Notes under the pieces: model-generated
Databases searched by the model: none
The model's input: the letters and a program-made list of their open reading frames with translations, nothing else
What the model was told of the DNA's origin: nothing
Program-made: the position numbers and the translations under genes
In this document: in pieces, positions 1-6,229 of the stretch
Layout: each line of letters opens with the position of its first letter
How positions within the stretch are numbered: position 1 is the stretch's first letter
Assembly (NCBI GenBank): GCA_002336855.1
Contig: DDEV01000070.1
Location: 1-10,767, forward strand
DNA length: 10,767 bases
Direction of reading: 5' to 3'
DNA from: Leucobacter sp. UBA1945
GTDB lineage: Bacteria > Actinomycetota > Actinomycetes > Actinomycetales > Microbacteriaceae

Positions 1-1
1 C

Positions 2-187
2 GTGATCGCGGCGACCACGCAGACCGCCCGAGAAGCCGGCGCGAAGGCCGGTGCGCTCGCGAAGCTCGGCGCTCAGGTGCTCGGCGGCGGTGGCGGCGGC
101 AAAGACGATCTCGCGCAGGGCGGCGGCGCCGATCCAGCGAAGATCGACGATGCGCTCGCTGAGATTCGTCGCAGTCTGGTCGGCTAA
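2..187 (+). CDS. alaS: Alanine-tRNA ligase, C-terminal end (partial)
   Basis: Only the last 61 codons are visible; the gene enters from the left edge and ends at TAA 185-187. Full-length AlaRS charges tRNA-Ala with alanine in the cytoplasm. The visible part matches the extreme C-terminus of the DHHA1/oligomerisation (C-Ala) domain: an alanine-rich helix, then the glycine-rich GGGGGGKDD stretch followed by LAQGGG, which is a hallmark of the AlaRS tail, and a closing helix (IDDALAEIRRSL). The GTG at 2-4 is an internal codon, not a start. It is followed 3 bases later by ruvX, the usual neighbour of alaS in Actinobacteria and many other bacteria, which supports the call. The catalytic and editing domains lie outside the window and cannot be assessed. 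Confidence 0.93.
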   Translation: MIAATTQTAREAGAKAGALAKLGAQVLGGGGGGKDDLAQGGGADPAKIDDALAEIRRSLVG

Positions 188-190
188 GCA

Positions 191-706
191 ATGCGCACGG
201 GTGTGCGGCTCGGCATCGATGTGGGCAAGGCCCGCATCGGTGTCGCCCGCTGCGATCTGCACGGGATGCTCGCGACCCCGGTCGAAACGGTGCCGCGCGC
301 GGCGTCGGGCGGCGGCGATATTGCGCGGATCCTCGAGCTCGCAACAGAAATCGATGCGATCGAGCTGGTAGTGGGTCTGCCGCTTGGCATGAGCGGCCAC
401 CGCACGCCCTCGACGGAGGACGCGGAGAACTTTGCCGAGAGCCTCGCCGCGCAGCTCAAGCGGACCGATGGCGCGGCCGCAGCCATCTCTGTGCGGCTTG
501 TCGATGAGCGGCTCTCAACCGTCTCTGCGCAGGGGCAGCTGCGCCAGGCTGGCAAGAAGAGCAAGCAGAGCCGGGGCATCATCGATCAGGCTGCCGCAGT
601 GGTGATCTTGCAGCACGCGCTCGATATGGAGCGTTCTCGCGGGGAGGCACCCGGTACGTTGGTATCTCAGGACTCTGACCAAGCCGCAGAAAGTGACCGA
701 TCATGA
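191..706 (+). CDS. ruvX: RuvX/YqgF-type RNase H-fold nuclease (pre-16S rRNA 5' processing)
   Basis: The protein has 171 residues, slightly longer than the roughly 140-150 typical of the family because of a polar C-terminal tail (about 148-171). It carries the YqgF signatures: G-I-D-V-G-K-x-R-I-G-V-A at residues 8-19 with the first acidic ligand D10, VVGLP at 60-64, DERLST at 105-110 with E106, and the late aspartate D132 in the IDQAAA helix. These three acids form the RNase H-like metal site. In E. coli, YqgF matures the 5' end of 16S rRNA; the older name, putative Holliday junction resolvase, comes from the fold. ATG 191 starts 3 bases after the alaS stop without a clear Shine-Dalgarno, so translation is probably coupled. 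Its TGA overlaps the mltG start (ATGA at 703-706). Confidence 0.93.
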   Translation: MRTGVRLGIDVGKARIGVARCDLHGMLATPVETVPRAASGGGDIARILELATEIDAIELVVGLPLGMSGHRTPSTEDAENFAESLAAQLKRTDGAAAAISVRLVDERLSTVSAQGQLRQAGKKSKQSRGIIDQAAAVVILQHALDMERSRGEAPGTLVSQDSDQAAESDRS

Positions 707-1809
707 GCCGCAGCAGCGACACCAAGAACCGAACGAAGAAGCGATTGATTATCGTGCTCAGCACGGTACTGGTGCTGCTGCTCGCGCTCGGCGGGGCAGG
801 CGTCTATCTTTGGAGCCAGTACGGTGAGCGCGTGTCGCTCGCAATGGGCTGGACCACGAACGACTACGAGGGTGAGGGGCACGGCGAGGCGATCGTCACG
901 ATTCGCGAGGGCGATATCGGCGAAGATGTCGCAAAAACCCTCGCTGATGCGGGTGTGGTGAAGACTTCGCAGGCGTTCTACGAGTTGCTACTCGCTCAAG
1001 ACACTCCCGTCGATTTTCAGATCGGCTCGTACCGCCTGAAGTTCGAAATGAGTTCGCAAGCAGCGCTCGACGCGTTGCGAGACGAAGCGAACAAAGTCGA
1101 GCTCACTGTGGTGCTTCCAGAGGGCATCTCTGCGATGGATGCGCTGAGCCGCGCCGCCGAGGTGACGGGCCTGCCGATGAGCGATTTCGAGGCCGCCGCA
1201 AAGGATCCGGCAAAGTTCGGGGTTCCGGCAGACTTCCCGTCTCTCGAGGGCTTCCTGTTCCCGGCCACGTATGTGTTCGAACCGAGTGACACCGCAGAGA
1301 CCATCATCCAGAAGATGGTCGACCGGATGTGGCAGGCGTTGAACGAGCACGGCGTGGCAGAAACGGACGCGCTGCGGGTGCTCACCCTCGCCTCGATCGT
1401 GCAGAAGGAGGCGGGCAGCACCGAAGACATGCCGAAGATCTCTCGGGTGTTCTTGAACCGCATCGACATCGGCATGAACCTGCAGTCTGACGCCACGGTG
1501 TCATACGGCACGGGCAACCCAGACAACACCGTCTGGACGAGCGATGCCGAGCGCGGTGACGCAAGCAACAAGTACAACACCTACGCGAATCCGGGCTTGC
1601 CGATCGGGCCGATCGGCCTGCCGGGCGATGCCGCGATCGCGGCCGCGATCGCTCCGGCAGACGGCCCGTGGCTCTTCTTCACCGCGATCGACCTCGAGAA
1701 CGGCACCACTGCCTTCGCGGCAGACGAGGCTGGGCATCAGGAGAACGTCGCGAAGCTGCACGAGTGGTGCGACGCGCACGAGAGCGCCGGTGGCAAGTTC
1801 TGTGACTGA
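703..1809 (+). CDS. mltG: MltG/YceG endolytic murein transglycosylase
   Basis: The 368-residue protein cuts nascent peptidoglycan glycan strands and is thought to set glycan chain ends during elongation. Residues 1-14 are polar and basic, 15-37 form one membrane-spanning helix and the rest faces outside. A LysM-like subdomain lies at about 62-112, and the YceG catalytic domain follows to the C-terminus. The catalytic motif is SIVQKEAG (231-238); E236 is the expected catalytic glutamate. Other conserved blocks are LQSDATVSYG (260-269) and YNTYANPGLPIGPI (291-304). ATG 703 overlaps the ruvX stop by four bases. The only two cysteines, C356 and C367, lie close together at the extracellular C-terminus and could form a disulfide. 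The last eight bases overlap the aroE start. Length and domain order are normal for actinobacterial MltG. Confidence 0.94.
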   Translation: MSRSSDTKNRTKKRLIIVLSTVLVLLLALGGAGVYLWSQYGERVSLAMGWTTNDYEGEGHGEAIVTIREGDIGEDVAKTLADAGVVKTSQAFYELLLAQDTPVDFQIGSYRLKFEMSSQAALDALRDEANKVELTVVLPEGISAMDALSRAAEVTGLPMSDFEAAAKDPAKFGVPADFPSLEGFLFPATYVFEPSDTAETIIQKMVDRMWQALNEHGVAETDALRVLTLASIVQKEAGSTEDMPKISRVFLNRIDIGMNLQSDATVSYGTGNPDNTVWTSDAERGDASNKYNTYANPGLPIGPIGLPGDAAIAAAIAPADGPWLFFTAIDLENGTTAFAADEAGHQENVAKLHEWCDAHESAGGKFCD

Positions 1810-2677
1810 CTCACGCCTCGAGTTGCCGAAGCACGCGAGACTCGCCGTGCTCGGCTCACCGATCGCGCACTCGAAGTCGCCCGCTATTCACGCGGCTGCC
1901 TATCGGGTGCTCGGCCTCGACTGGCACTATGGCAGGCACGAACTCGTGGCGAGCGAACTCGAGGCATATCTTGCGGGCCTCGGCGACGACGTTCGCGGGC
2001 TCTCGCTGACGATGCCGCTGAAAGAAGAGGCGTGCCGCATCGCGCGTGTGCTCGATCCGATCGCCGAGCAGAGCGGCGTGGTGAACACGCTGCTTCGCAT
2101 CACCGGAACCGGTGCGAGCGCAGCGTGGGCAGGCTTCAACACCGATGTCGGCGGCCTCGCCTCGGCGATCAGACTCGAGGGCCTCGACGCGACGCGAACG
2201 CTCGTGTTCGGCGCAGGCGCGACCGCGGTCTCCGCGGTGCTCGCGGCTCGCGCGCTCGGGGCAGAGCGCGTCACGGTGCTCGCCCGCAGGCTCGAAGCGG
2301 CGCAGTCGCTCGCAGCGCGATTCGACGGCAGCTCAGAGCCCGTTGGGAAGGCGGTCGCCGTCGATGCCGCCGACCTCTTCGCGCGCGATGCCGATTCGCT
2401 GAGCAATGCCAACTTGATCATCTCGACGCTGCCCGGTCACGGCATTGATTGGCATCGAGTGCCGTTCGTGGGCGTGGCGCCTACCTTCGATGTCGCATAC
2501 GATCCCTGGCCTTCGCCGCTCGCCGAACTCACCGGCGAGGCGGGCGTGCCGGTGTTCTCAGGGATCGGCATGCTCATCGAGCAGGCGCTGCTGCAGATTC
2601 GCATCTTTGTGAACGGCGATCCATCGCTGCCACTCGAACACGAACCGGCGCTTCGCGAGGCGATGCAGCAATGCTGA
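1802..2677 (+). CDS. aroE: Shikimate dehydrogenase (NADP-dependent)
   Basis: This cytoplasmic enzyme reduces 3-dehydroshikimate to shikimate. I place the start at GTG 1802 (291 residues), overlapping the mltG stop as GTGACTGA, with a modest GGTGG Shine-Dalgarno at 1789-1793. The open frame continues upstream to about 1544, but that part only shadows mltG. The substrate-binding domain has LGSPIAHSKSP (17-27), the catalytic lysine K74 in LTMPLK, and the paired aspartate D115 in FNTD. The Rossmann domain has FGAGATAVSA (136-145), an actinobacterial variant of the usual GAGGA loop, with LARR at 160-163 where many family members have the NRT NADP-phosphate motif. The C-terminal GIGMLIEQALLQ (255-266) is the typical closing helix. 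An NADP preference is inferred from the family, not proven by sequence. The stop overlaps the next gene by seven bases. Confidence 0.93.
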   Translation: MTDSRLELPKHARLAVLGSPIAHSKSPAIHAAAYRVLGLDWHYGRHELVASELEAYLAGLGDDVRGLSLTMPLKEEACRIARVLDPIAEQSGVVNTLLRITGTGASAAWAGFNTDVGGLASAIRLEGLDATRTLVFGAGATAVSAVLAARALGAERVTVLARRLEAAQSLAARFDGSSEPVGKAVAVDAADLFARDADSLSNANLIISTLPGHGIDWHRVPFVGVAPTFDVAYDPWPSPLAELTGEAGVPVFSGIGMLIEQALLQIRIFVNGDPSLPLEHEPALREAMQQC

Positions 2678-3471
2678 TCCCCGCACCCGCTGCCATGCGT
2701 GACAAGTTGCACGCCGCGAACGACCCCGCGCCCGCGAAAGACGCGGCAACGATCGCGGTCGTGCGGGCAGGGCGGCGCGGGCTCGAGGTGTTTCTGATGC
2801 GACGCCAGGCGAGCATGGCGTTCGCGGCGGGCATGTACGTGTTTCCGGGTGGCGGAGTGCACGAGGCCGACGCGGAGCCGCTGCCGTGGTTCGGCCCCGA
2901 TGCAGCGTACTTCGCTGCACGTTTCGGCTGCTCGCTCGAGGCCGCGCGAGCGCTCGTCGTGGCGGCAGCCCGCGAGACCTTTGAAGAAACCGGCGTGCTG
3001 ATCGCGGGCTCCGACGAGCACAGCGTGGTGAGCGATGTGACTCCATATCACGACGCGCGTTTGGCGCTCGAACGCCACGAGCTTTCGTTCGGTGAGTTTC
3101 TGCGGGCGAACGGGCTGGCGCTGAGGGCCGACCTGCTCGGGGCATGGGCGCACTGGATCACGCCGGGTTTCGAGCCGCGGCGGTTCGACACGCGATTTTT
3201 CGTCGCGAAGCTGCCGGCGGGGCAGAGGATCGACACTGTCAGCGACGAAGCAGACGCGTCTGAGTGGGTGCCGCTTGACGAGGTGCTTGCGCGCGTCGAG
3301 CGGGGAGTGGCCGCGATGATGCCGCCGACCAGGGTGACCTGCTCCGAGCTCGCTCGGGAGAGCGCCGAAACCGTGCTGCAAGCCGCTGCTGCGCGCCGCA
3401 TCGAAGCGATCGAGCCGAGACTCGTCGAGATCGACGGCAAGCTCTGGCTCGACACCGGAACGGAAAGCTGA
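2671..3471 (+). CDS. Nudix hydrolase, NUDT19/RP2p-like subgroup
   Basis: The 266-residue protein starts at ATG 2671, overlapping the aroE stop (ATGCTGA), with GCGAGG at 2655-2660 as a possible Shine-Dalgarno. ATG 2695 (M9) is a possible alternative; the longer upstream frame is an aroE shadow. The fold begins at about residue 26 (TIAVVRAG, then EVFLMRRQ). The Nudix box is split: YVFPGGGVHEAD (56-67) is separated by an insertion of about 30 residues from AARETFEETGVL (99-110), which supplies E102, E105 and E106 for metal binding. A split box and a later HWITPGFEPRRFDTRFF block (161-177) are typical of NUDT19-like proteins, some of which hydrolyse CoA esters. The true substrate cannot be read from sequence. 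It is followed two bases later by an MBL-fold gene, so the pair is probably co-translated. Confidence 0.88.
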   Translation: MLIPAPAAMRDKLHAANDPAPAKDAATIAVVRAGRRGLEVFLMRRQASMAFAAGMYVFPGGGVHEADAEPLPWFGPDAAYFAARFGCSLEAARALVVAAARETFEETGVLIAGSDEHSVVSDVTPYHDARLALERHELSFGEFLRANGLALRADLLGAWAHWITPGFEPRRFDTRFFVAKLPAGQRIDTVSDEADASEWVPLDEVLARVERGVAAMMPPTRVTCSELARESAETVLQAAAARRIEAIEPRLVEIDGKLWLDTGTES

Positions 3472-3473
3472 CG

Positions 3474-4250
3474 ATGACTGAAGAGGTGACGCCGCGCGCG
3501 ACGCTCGTGCGCGCTGATAACCCAGGGGTGATGACGCTCGACGGCACGAACACGTGGGTGCTTCGCGAGCCGGGCCGTAGTGGGGTCGTGGTGCTCGACC
3601 CGGGGCCGCTCGATGAGGCGCATCTGCAGCGGGTGCTCGACGTTGCCGGGCACGATGGCGGCCGAGTCGAACTGGTGCTCTATTCGCACTGGCACCCGGA
3701 TCACACCGACGCAATCGACCGTTTTTTCGAGCTCACTGGTGCACCCGCGAGGGCGCTCGACGAGAAGTGGTGCAGGGGAGCCGCGCCGCTCGCCGACGGA
3801 GAACTGCTCGACGTCGACGGGCTCGAGATTCGGGTGATTGCGACTCCCGGCCACACGATGGACTCGATCTGCCTCGTGCTGCCGGCTGAGGACTCACTGC
3901 TCAGCGCCGACACGATTCTCGGCAAGGGCACGACCGTGGTCGCTCACCCAGACGGGGCGCTCGGCCCCTATCTCGACTCGCTGCACGCGATCCGCGGCCT
4001 TGCGGCATCGGGTGAGGTGGCTCGCATTTTGTCCGGGCACGGGCCTGTCGTAGATGAGCCGTTGCGCGTCGTCGACGAGTATCTCGCGCACCGTGCCGAG
4101 CGCCTGCAGCAGGTTCGCGACGCGGTTGCGGCTGGCGACACCACGGCCATGCAGGTGGTCGAACGCGTCTATGCCGATGTGGATCGCTCGGTCTGGTTCG
4201 CGGCGGAGATGAGCGTGCGCGCGCAGCTCGAGTACCTCGCGCAGTCGTAG
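3474..4250 (+). CDS. MBL-fold metallo-hydrolase, LACTB2-like
   Basis: This 258-residue cytoplasmic protein has a complete metallo-beta-lactamase fold. The metal-binding motif is SHWHPDHTD (71-79), giving H72, H74, D76 and H77; further ligands are H127 (TPGHT), D146 (SADTILG) and H189 (SGHGP). Early DGTNTWVL (23-30) and LDPGP (41-45) are standard LACTB2-group motifs. Residues from about 206 to the end (HRAERLQQVRDAV, then VVERVYADVD) resemble the small C-terminal winged-helix domain of LACTB2-like proteins. Human LACTB2 is an endoribonuclease; whether bacterial relatives cut RNA or hydrolyse a small thioester or ester is not settled by sequence. ATG 3474 starts two bases after the Nudix stop, with GGAAAG at 3462-3467 as ribosome binding site. 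No key ligand is missing. There is no signal peptide, so an antibiotic lactamase role is unlikely. Confidence 0.88.
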   Translation: MTEEVTPRATLVRADNPGVMTLDGTNTWVLREPGRSGVVVLDPGPLDEAHLQRVLDVAGHDGGRVELVLYSHWHPDHTDAIDRFFELTGAPARALDEKWCRGAAPLADGELLDVDGLEIRVIATPGHTMDSICLVLPAEDSLLSADTILGKGTTVVAHPDGALGPYLDSLHAIRGLAASGEVARILSGHGPVVDEPLRVVDEYLAHRAERLQQVRDAVAAGDTTAMQVVERVYADVDRSVWFAAEMSVRAQLEYLAQS

Positions 4251-4273
4251 TTCCAGCTGAGGGCGACGTAACG

Positions 4274-4291
4274 AGCGCGGGCGGGCGCGCT
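4274..4291 (+). other. GC-rich inverted repeat in the MBL-aroC gap
   Basis: The 62-base gap 4251-4312 holds AGCGCG (4274-4279) and its exact complement CGCGCT (4286-4291) around a six-base G-rich loop. No T-tract follows, so a classical intrinsic terminator is not supported. If transcribed, it would be a small hairpin just ahead of the aroC ribosome binding site. In such GC-rich DNA a six-base stem can arise by chance. Confidence 0.3.
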
Positions 4292-4297
4292 GAGTGT

Positions 4298-4304
4298 GGG
4301 AGGA
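4298..4304 (+). promoter_or_regulatory. Strong Shine-Dalgarno of aroC
   Basis: GGGAGGA ends eight bases before ATG 4313 and is among the best ribosome binding sites in the window. It fixes the aroC start. The sequence GAGGAT at 4300-4305 could also be read as a weak -10 of a leaderless promoter, but no convincing -35 is seen upstream, so I prefer the ribosome-binding-site reading. Confidence 0.65.
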
Positions 4305-4312
4305 TAGAGATT

Positions 4313-5509
4313 ATGCTCAGATGGCTCACCGCCGGGGAATCCCACGGCCCAGAACTCATTGCCGTGCTTGAGGGCATGCCCGCGGGCGTGCCCCTGTCGC
4401 TTGACGCCGTGCGCGAAGATCTCGCGCGCCGAAAGCTCGGATATGGGCGCGGCTCGCGCATGAAGTTCGAGCAGGACGAGCTGAACTTTTCGGGCGGCGT
4501 CGTGCAGGGACGAACCATTGGTGGCCCGATCGCGATTCGTATCGGCAACACCGAGTGGCCGAAGTGGGTTGAGGTCATGAGCCCTGAACCGACCGAGCTC
4601 GGCGATCGTTCGCGCGGCCGCGGTGCAGCGCTGACCCGCCCCCGCCCGGGTCACGCCGACCTGACCGGCATGCAGAAGTATGGCTTCGACGAGGCCCGCC
4701 CAGTGCTCGAGCGCGCAAGCGCCCGCGAAACCGCGGCCCGTGTGGCCCTCGGTGCCGTCGCGCGCGCGTTTCTTGCTGAGCTTGGCATCCGCCTCGTGAG
4801 CCACACGCTCTCGATCGGTCCGGTGAGCGTGCCCGCTGGCTCGCAGCTGCCCGGGCCAGAAGACGTTGACGCGCTCGATGCCGATCCTTTGCGATGCTTC
4901 GACGCAGACACCAGCGCACGCATGGTCGAAGAGGTCGAAGACACGAAGCGGTCGGGCGATACGATCGGCGGCGTCGTCGAGGTGCTCGCTTATGGGCTGC
5001 CGCCTGGGCTCGGCTCGTACGTGCACTGGGATCGCAGGCTCGATTCGCGCCTCGCCGGTGCGCTCATGGGCATTCAGGCGATCAAGGCGGTCGAGGTCGG
5101 CGACGGTTTCGAGACCACGCGTCGACGCGGGTCTGAGGCGCACGACGAGCTGCACCTGCGCGACGGGCGAATCACGCGCGACACCGATCGCGCGGGCGGC
5201 ATCGAGGGCGGCATGACCACCGGGCAAGTGCTGCGCGTGCGCGCCGGCATGAAGCCGATCGCCACAGTGCCGAACGCGCTGCCCACGATCGACGTCGCGA
5301 CTGGCGAAGAAGCGAAGGCGCACCACCAGCGCAGCGACGTGTCGGCGGTTCCCGCCGCCGGTGTTGTCGCCGAGGCGATGGTTGCGCTTGTGCTTGCCGA
5401 TGCCGTGACCGAAAAGTTCGGGGGCGACAGTGTCGCAGAGACCCGTCGCAATCTCGAGAGCTATCTGGCCGCTATTCCCGAATCGCTGCAGACCGCCATC
5501 GAGTCGTGA
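4313..5509 (+). CDS. aroC: Chorismate synthase
   Basis: The enzyme eliminates phosphate from 5-enolpyruvylshikimate 3-phosphate to give chorismate, using reduced FMN. At 398 residues it has the length of actinobacterial AroC. All three family signatures are visible: GESHGPELIAVLEGMPAG at 8-25 with catalytic H11; GRGAALTRPRPGHADLTG at 102-119 containing the FMN-site region with H114, followed by ERASARETAARVALG (133-147); and RSDVSAVPAAGVVAEAM at 340-356 with D342. The start is fixed by a strong Shine-Dalgarno and by alignment to the family N-terminus, where MLRWLTAGESHG is standard. The stop overlaps the aroK GTG (GTGA at 5506-5509), so the two genes are translationally linked. The 62-base gap upstream is the largest in the window. 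Confidence 0.97.
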   Translation: MLRWLTAGESHGPELIAVLEGMPAGVPLSLDAVREDLARRKLGYGRGSRMKFEQDELNFSGGVVQGRTIGGPIAIRIGNTEWPKWVEVMSPEPTELGDRSRGRGAALTRPRPGHADLTGMQKYGFDEARPVLERASARETAARVALGAVARAFLAELGIRLVSHTLSIGPVSVPAGSQLPGPEDVDALDADPLRCFDADTSARMVEEVEDTKRSGDTIGGVVEVLAYGLPPGLGSYVHWDRRLDSRLAGALMGIQAIKAVEVGDGFETTRRRGSEAHDELHLRDGRITRDTDRAGGIEGGMTTGQVLRVRAGMKPIATVPNALPTIDVATGEEAKAHHQRSDVSAVPAAGVVAEAMVALVLADAVTEKFGGDSVAETRRNLESYLAAIPESLQTAIES

Positions 5510-6225
5510 GCGAAGAACCCTCAGCGCCGCACCCGGTGCCCGCGCCGCCCAAGCATCCCTTGACCCAACCGATTCCGGTGGTGGGCAGGGCCGATGGCGC
5601 GCCGAAGCGGGCGAAGCGCCGTCGCAGACGACGGGGGCGCGGCAGGTTACCTGAGCGGGCCATCGTGTTCGTCGGTCCGATGGCCGCGGGCAAGACGAGC
5701 CTCGGGCGCCGGGTTGCAAAAGACCTCGGCGTGCAGTTCGTCGACAGCGACGCGGTGTTTCAGTCGCGGCACGGGGTCATCACCGAGTTCTTCGAGCGGC
5801 AGGGCGAGTCGGAGTTTCGCCGCATCGAGGCAGAGATTATCGCCGAGCAACTGGCGCAGCCGGGCCTGCGCATTCTCGCGCTCGGTGGGGGAGCCGTGCT
5901 TACCGAGTCGACCCGGGTGCTGCTCAGGGAGCACCCGGTGGTGCTGCTCATGACCACCCAGGCTGCGGTGCTGCGCACGGCGAACATTTCGCGCAGGCCG
6001 CTGCTGCGTGACGACCCCGAGGCCTGGGGGCGCATTCTCGAAGCGCGCAGGCCGCTCTACGAAGAGGTCGCCGACATCACTTTTCGCACCGATCGCGCCA
6101 CGAAAGAACAGCTGAGCCGGCGCGTGATCGAGTGGGCGCGTGCACGCGGCAGGCGCGATGCGCGCAGGGCCGCTGCGCAACAGGCCGCGCAACAAGCACA
6201 GAGTCAAGAAGCTACGGGGGAGTAA
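5506..6225 (+). CDS. aroK: Shikimate kinase with extended N- and C-termini
   Basis: The enzyme phosphorylates shikimate at the 3-OH with ATP. The catalytic core spans about residues 51-212: Walker A GPMAAGKTS (57-65), shikimate-contacting D82 in VDSD, R105 in EFRRIE, the LGGGAV loop (126-131), the lid arginine in SRRPLL (162-167), and RRPLYEEVAD (181-190). At 239 residues it is about 60 longer than usual. Extra parts are a proline-rich N-terminus (1-33), a strongly basic run (34-47, mostly Lys/Arg), and an Ala/Gln/Arg tail (213-239). GTG 5506 overlaps the aroC stop, supporting translation of the extension. Alternative in-frame GTG codons (residues 25-26, from 5578) would still include the basic run, and no usable start lies between that run and the core strand. 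Confidence 0.93.
   Translation: MSEEPSAPHPVPAPPKHPLTQPIPVVGRADGAPKRAKRRRRRRGRGRLPERAIVFVGPMAAGKTSLGRRVAKDLGVQFVDSDAVFQSRHGVITEFFERQGESEFRRIEAEIIAEQLAQPGLRILALGGGAVLTESTRVLLREHPVVLLMTTQAAVLRTANISRRPLLRDDPEAWGRILEARRPLYEEVADITFRTDRATKEQLSRRVIEWARARGRRDARRAAAQQAAQQAQSQEATGE
6216..6222 (+). promoter_or_regulatory. Shine-Dalgarno deciding the aroB GTG start
   Basis: GGGGGAG ends seven bases before GTG 6230, just upstream of and next to the aroK stop (TAA 6223-6225). It selects 6230 as the aroB start. The longer open frame from 6140 reads through the aroK tail and has no comparable site. Confidence 0.7.
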
Positions 6226-6229
6226 GCAC

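Noticed and set aside
83..130. Glycine-rich repeat-like tract near the left edge
   Set aside because: This is the normal GGGGGG-containing C-terminal segment of alanyl-tRNA synthetase, not a repeat element.
1544..1801. Upstream extension of aroE to an ATG at 1544
   Set aside because: This part overlaps the conserved end of mltG in another frame and adds an Arg/Ser-rich leader not seen in AroE; GTG 1802 gives the normal N-terminus.
2449..2670. Upstream extension of the Nudix gene to 2449
   Set aside because: It overlaps the conserved C-terminal part of aroE; ATG 2671 gives a sensible start with a ribosome binding site.
2437..3714. Open frame of 425 codons on the - strand opposite the Nudix gene
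   Set aside because: Arg/Ala/Pro-rich low-complexity translation with no motif, while the + strand shows clear Nudix and MBL motifs with ribosome binding sites.
3474..4250. Beta-lactam resistance gene
   Set aside because: The MBL motifs are of the LACTB2 group, the protein has no signal peptide, and its Nudix partner suggests intracellular housekeeping.
4169..5719. Long open frame of 516 codons on the - strand opposite aroC
   Set aside because: Antisense shadow: GC-rich codon bias leaves the opposite frame open. The + strand has complete chorismate synthase motifs and the antisense product shows no recognisable domain.
6140..6229. Upstream extension of aroB to 6140
   Set aside because: It overlaps the aroK tail; GTG 6230 with a strong Shine-Dalgarno gives the family N-terminus.
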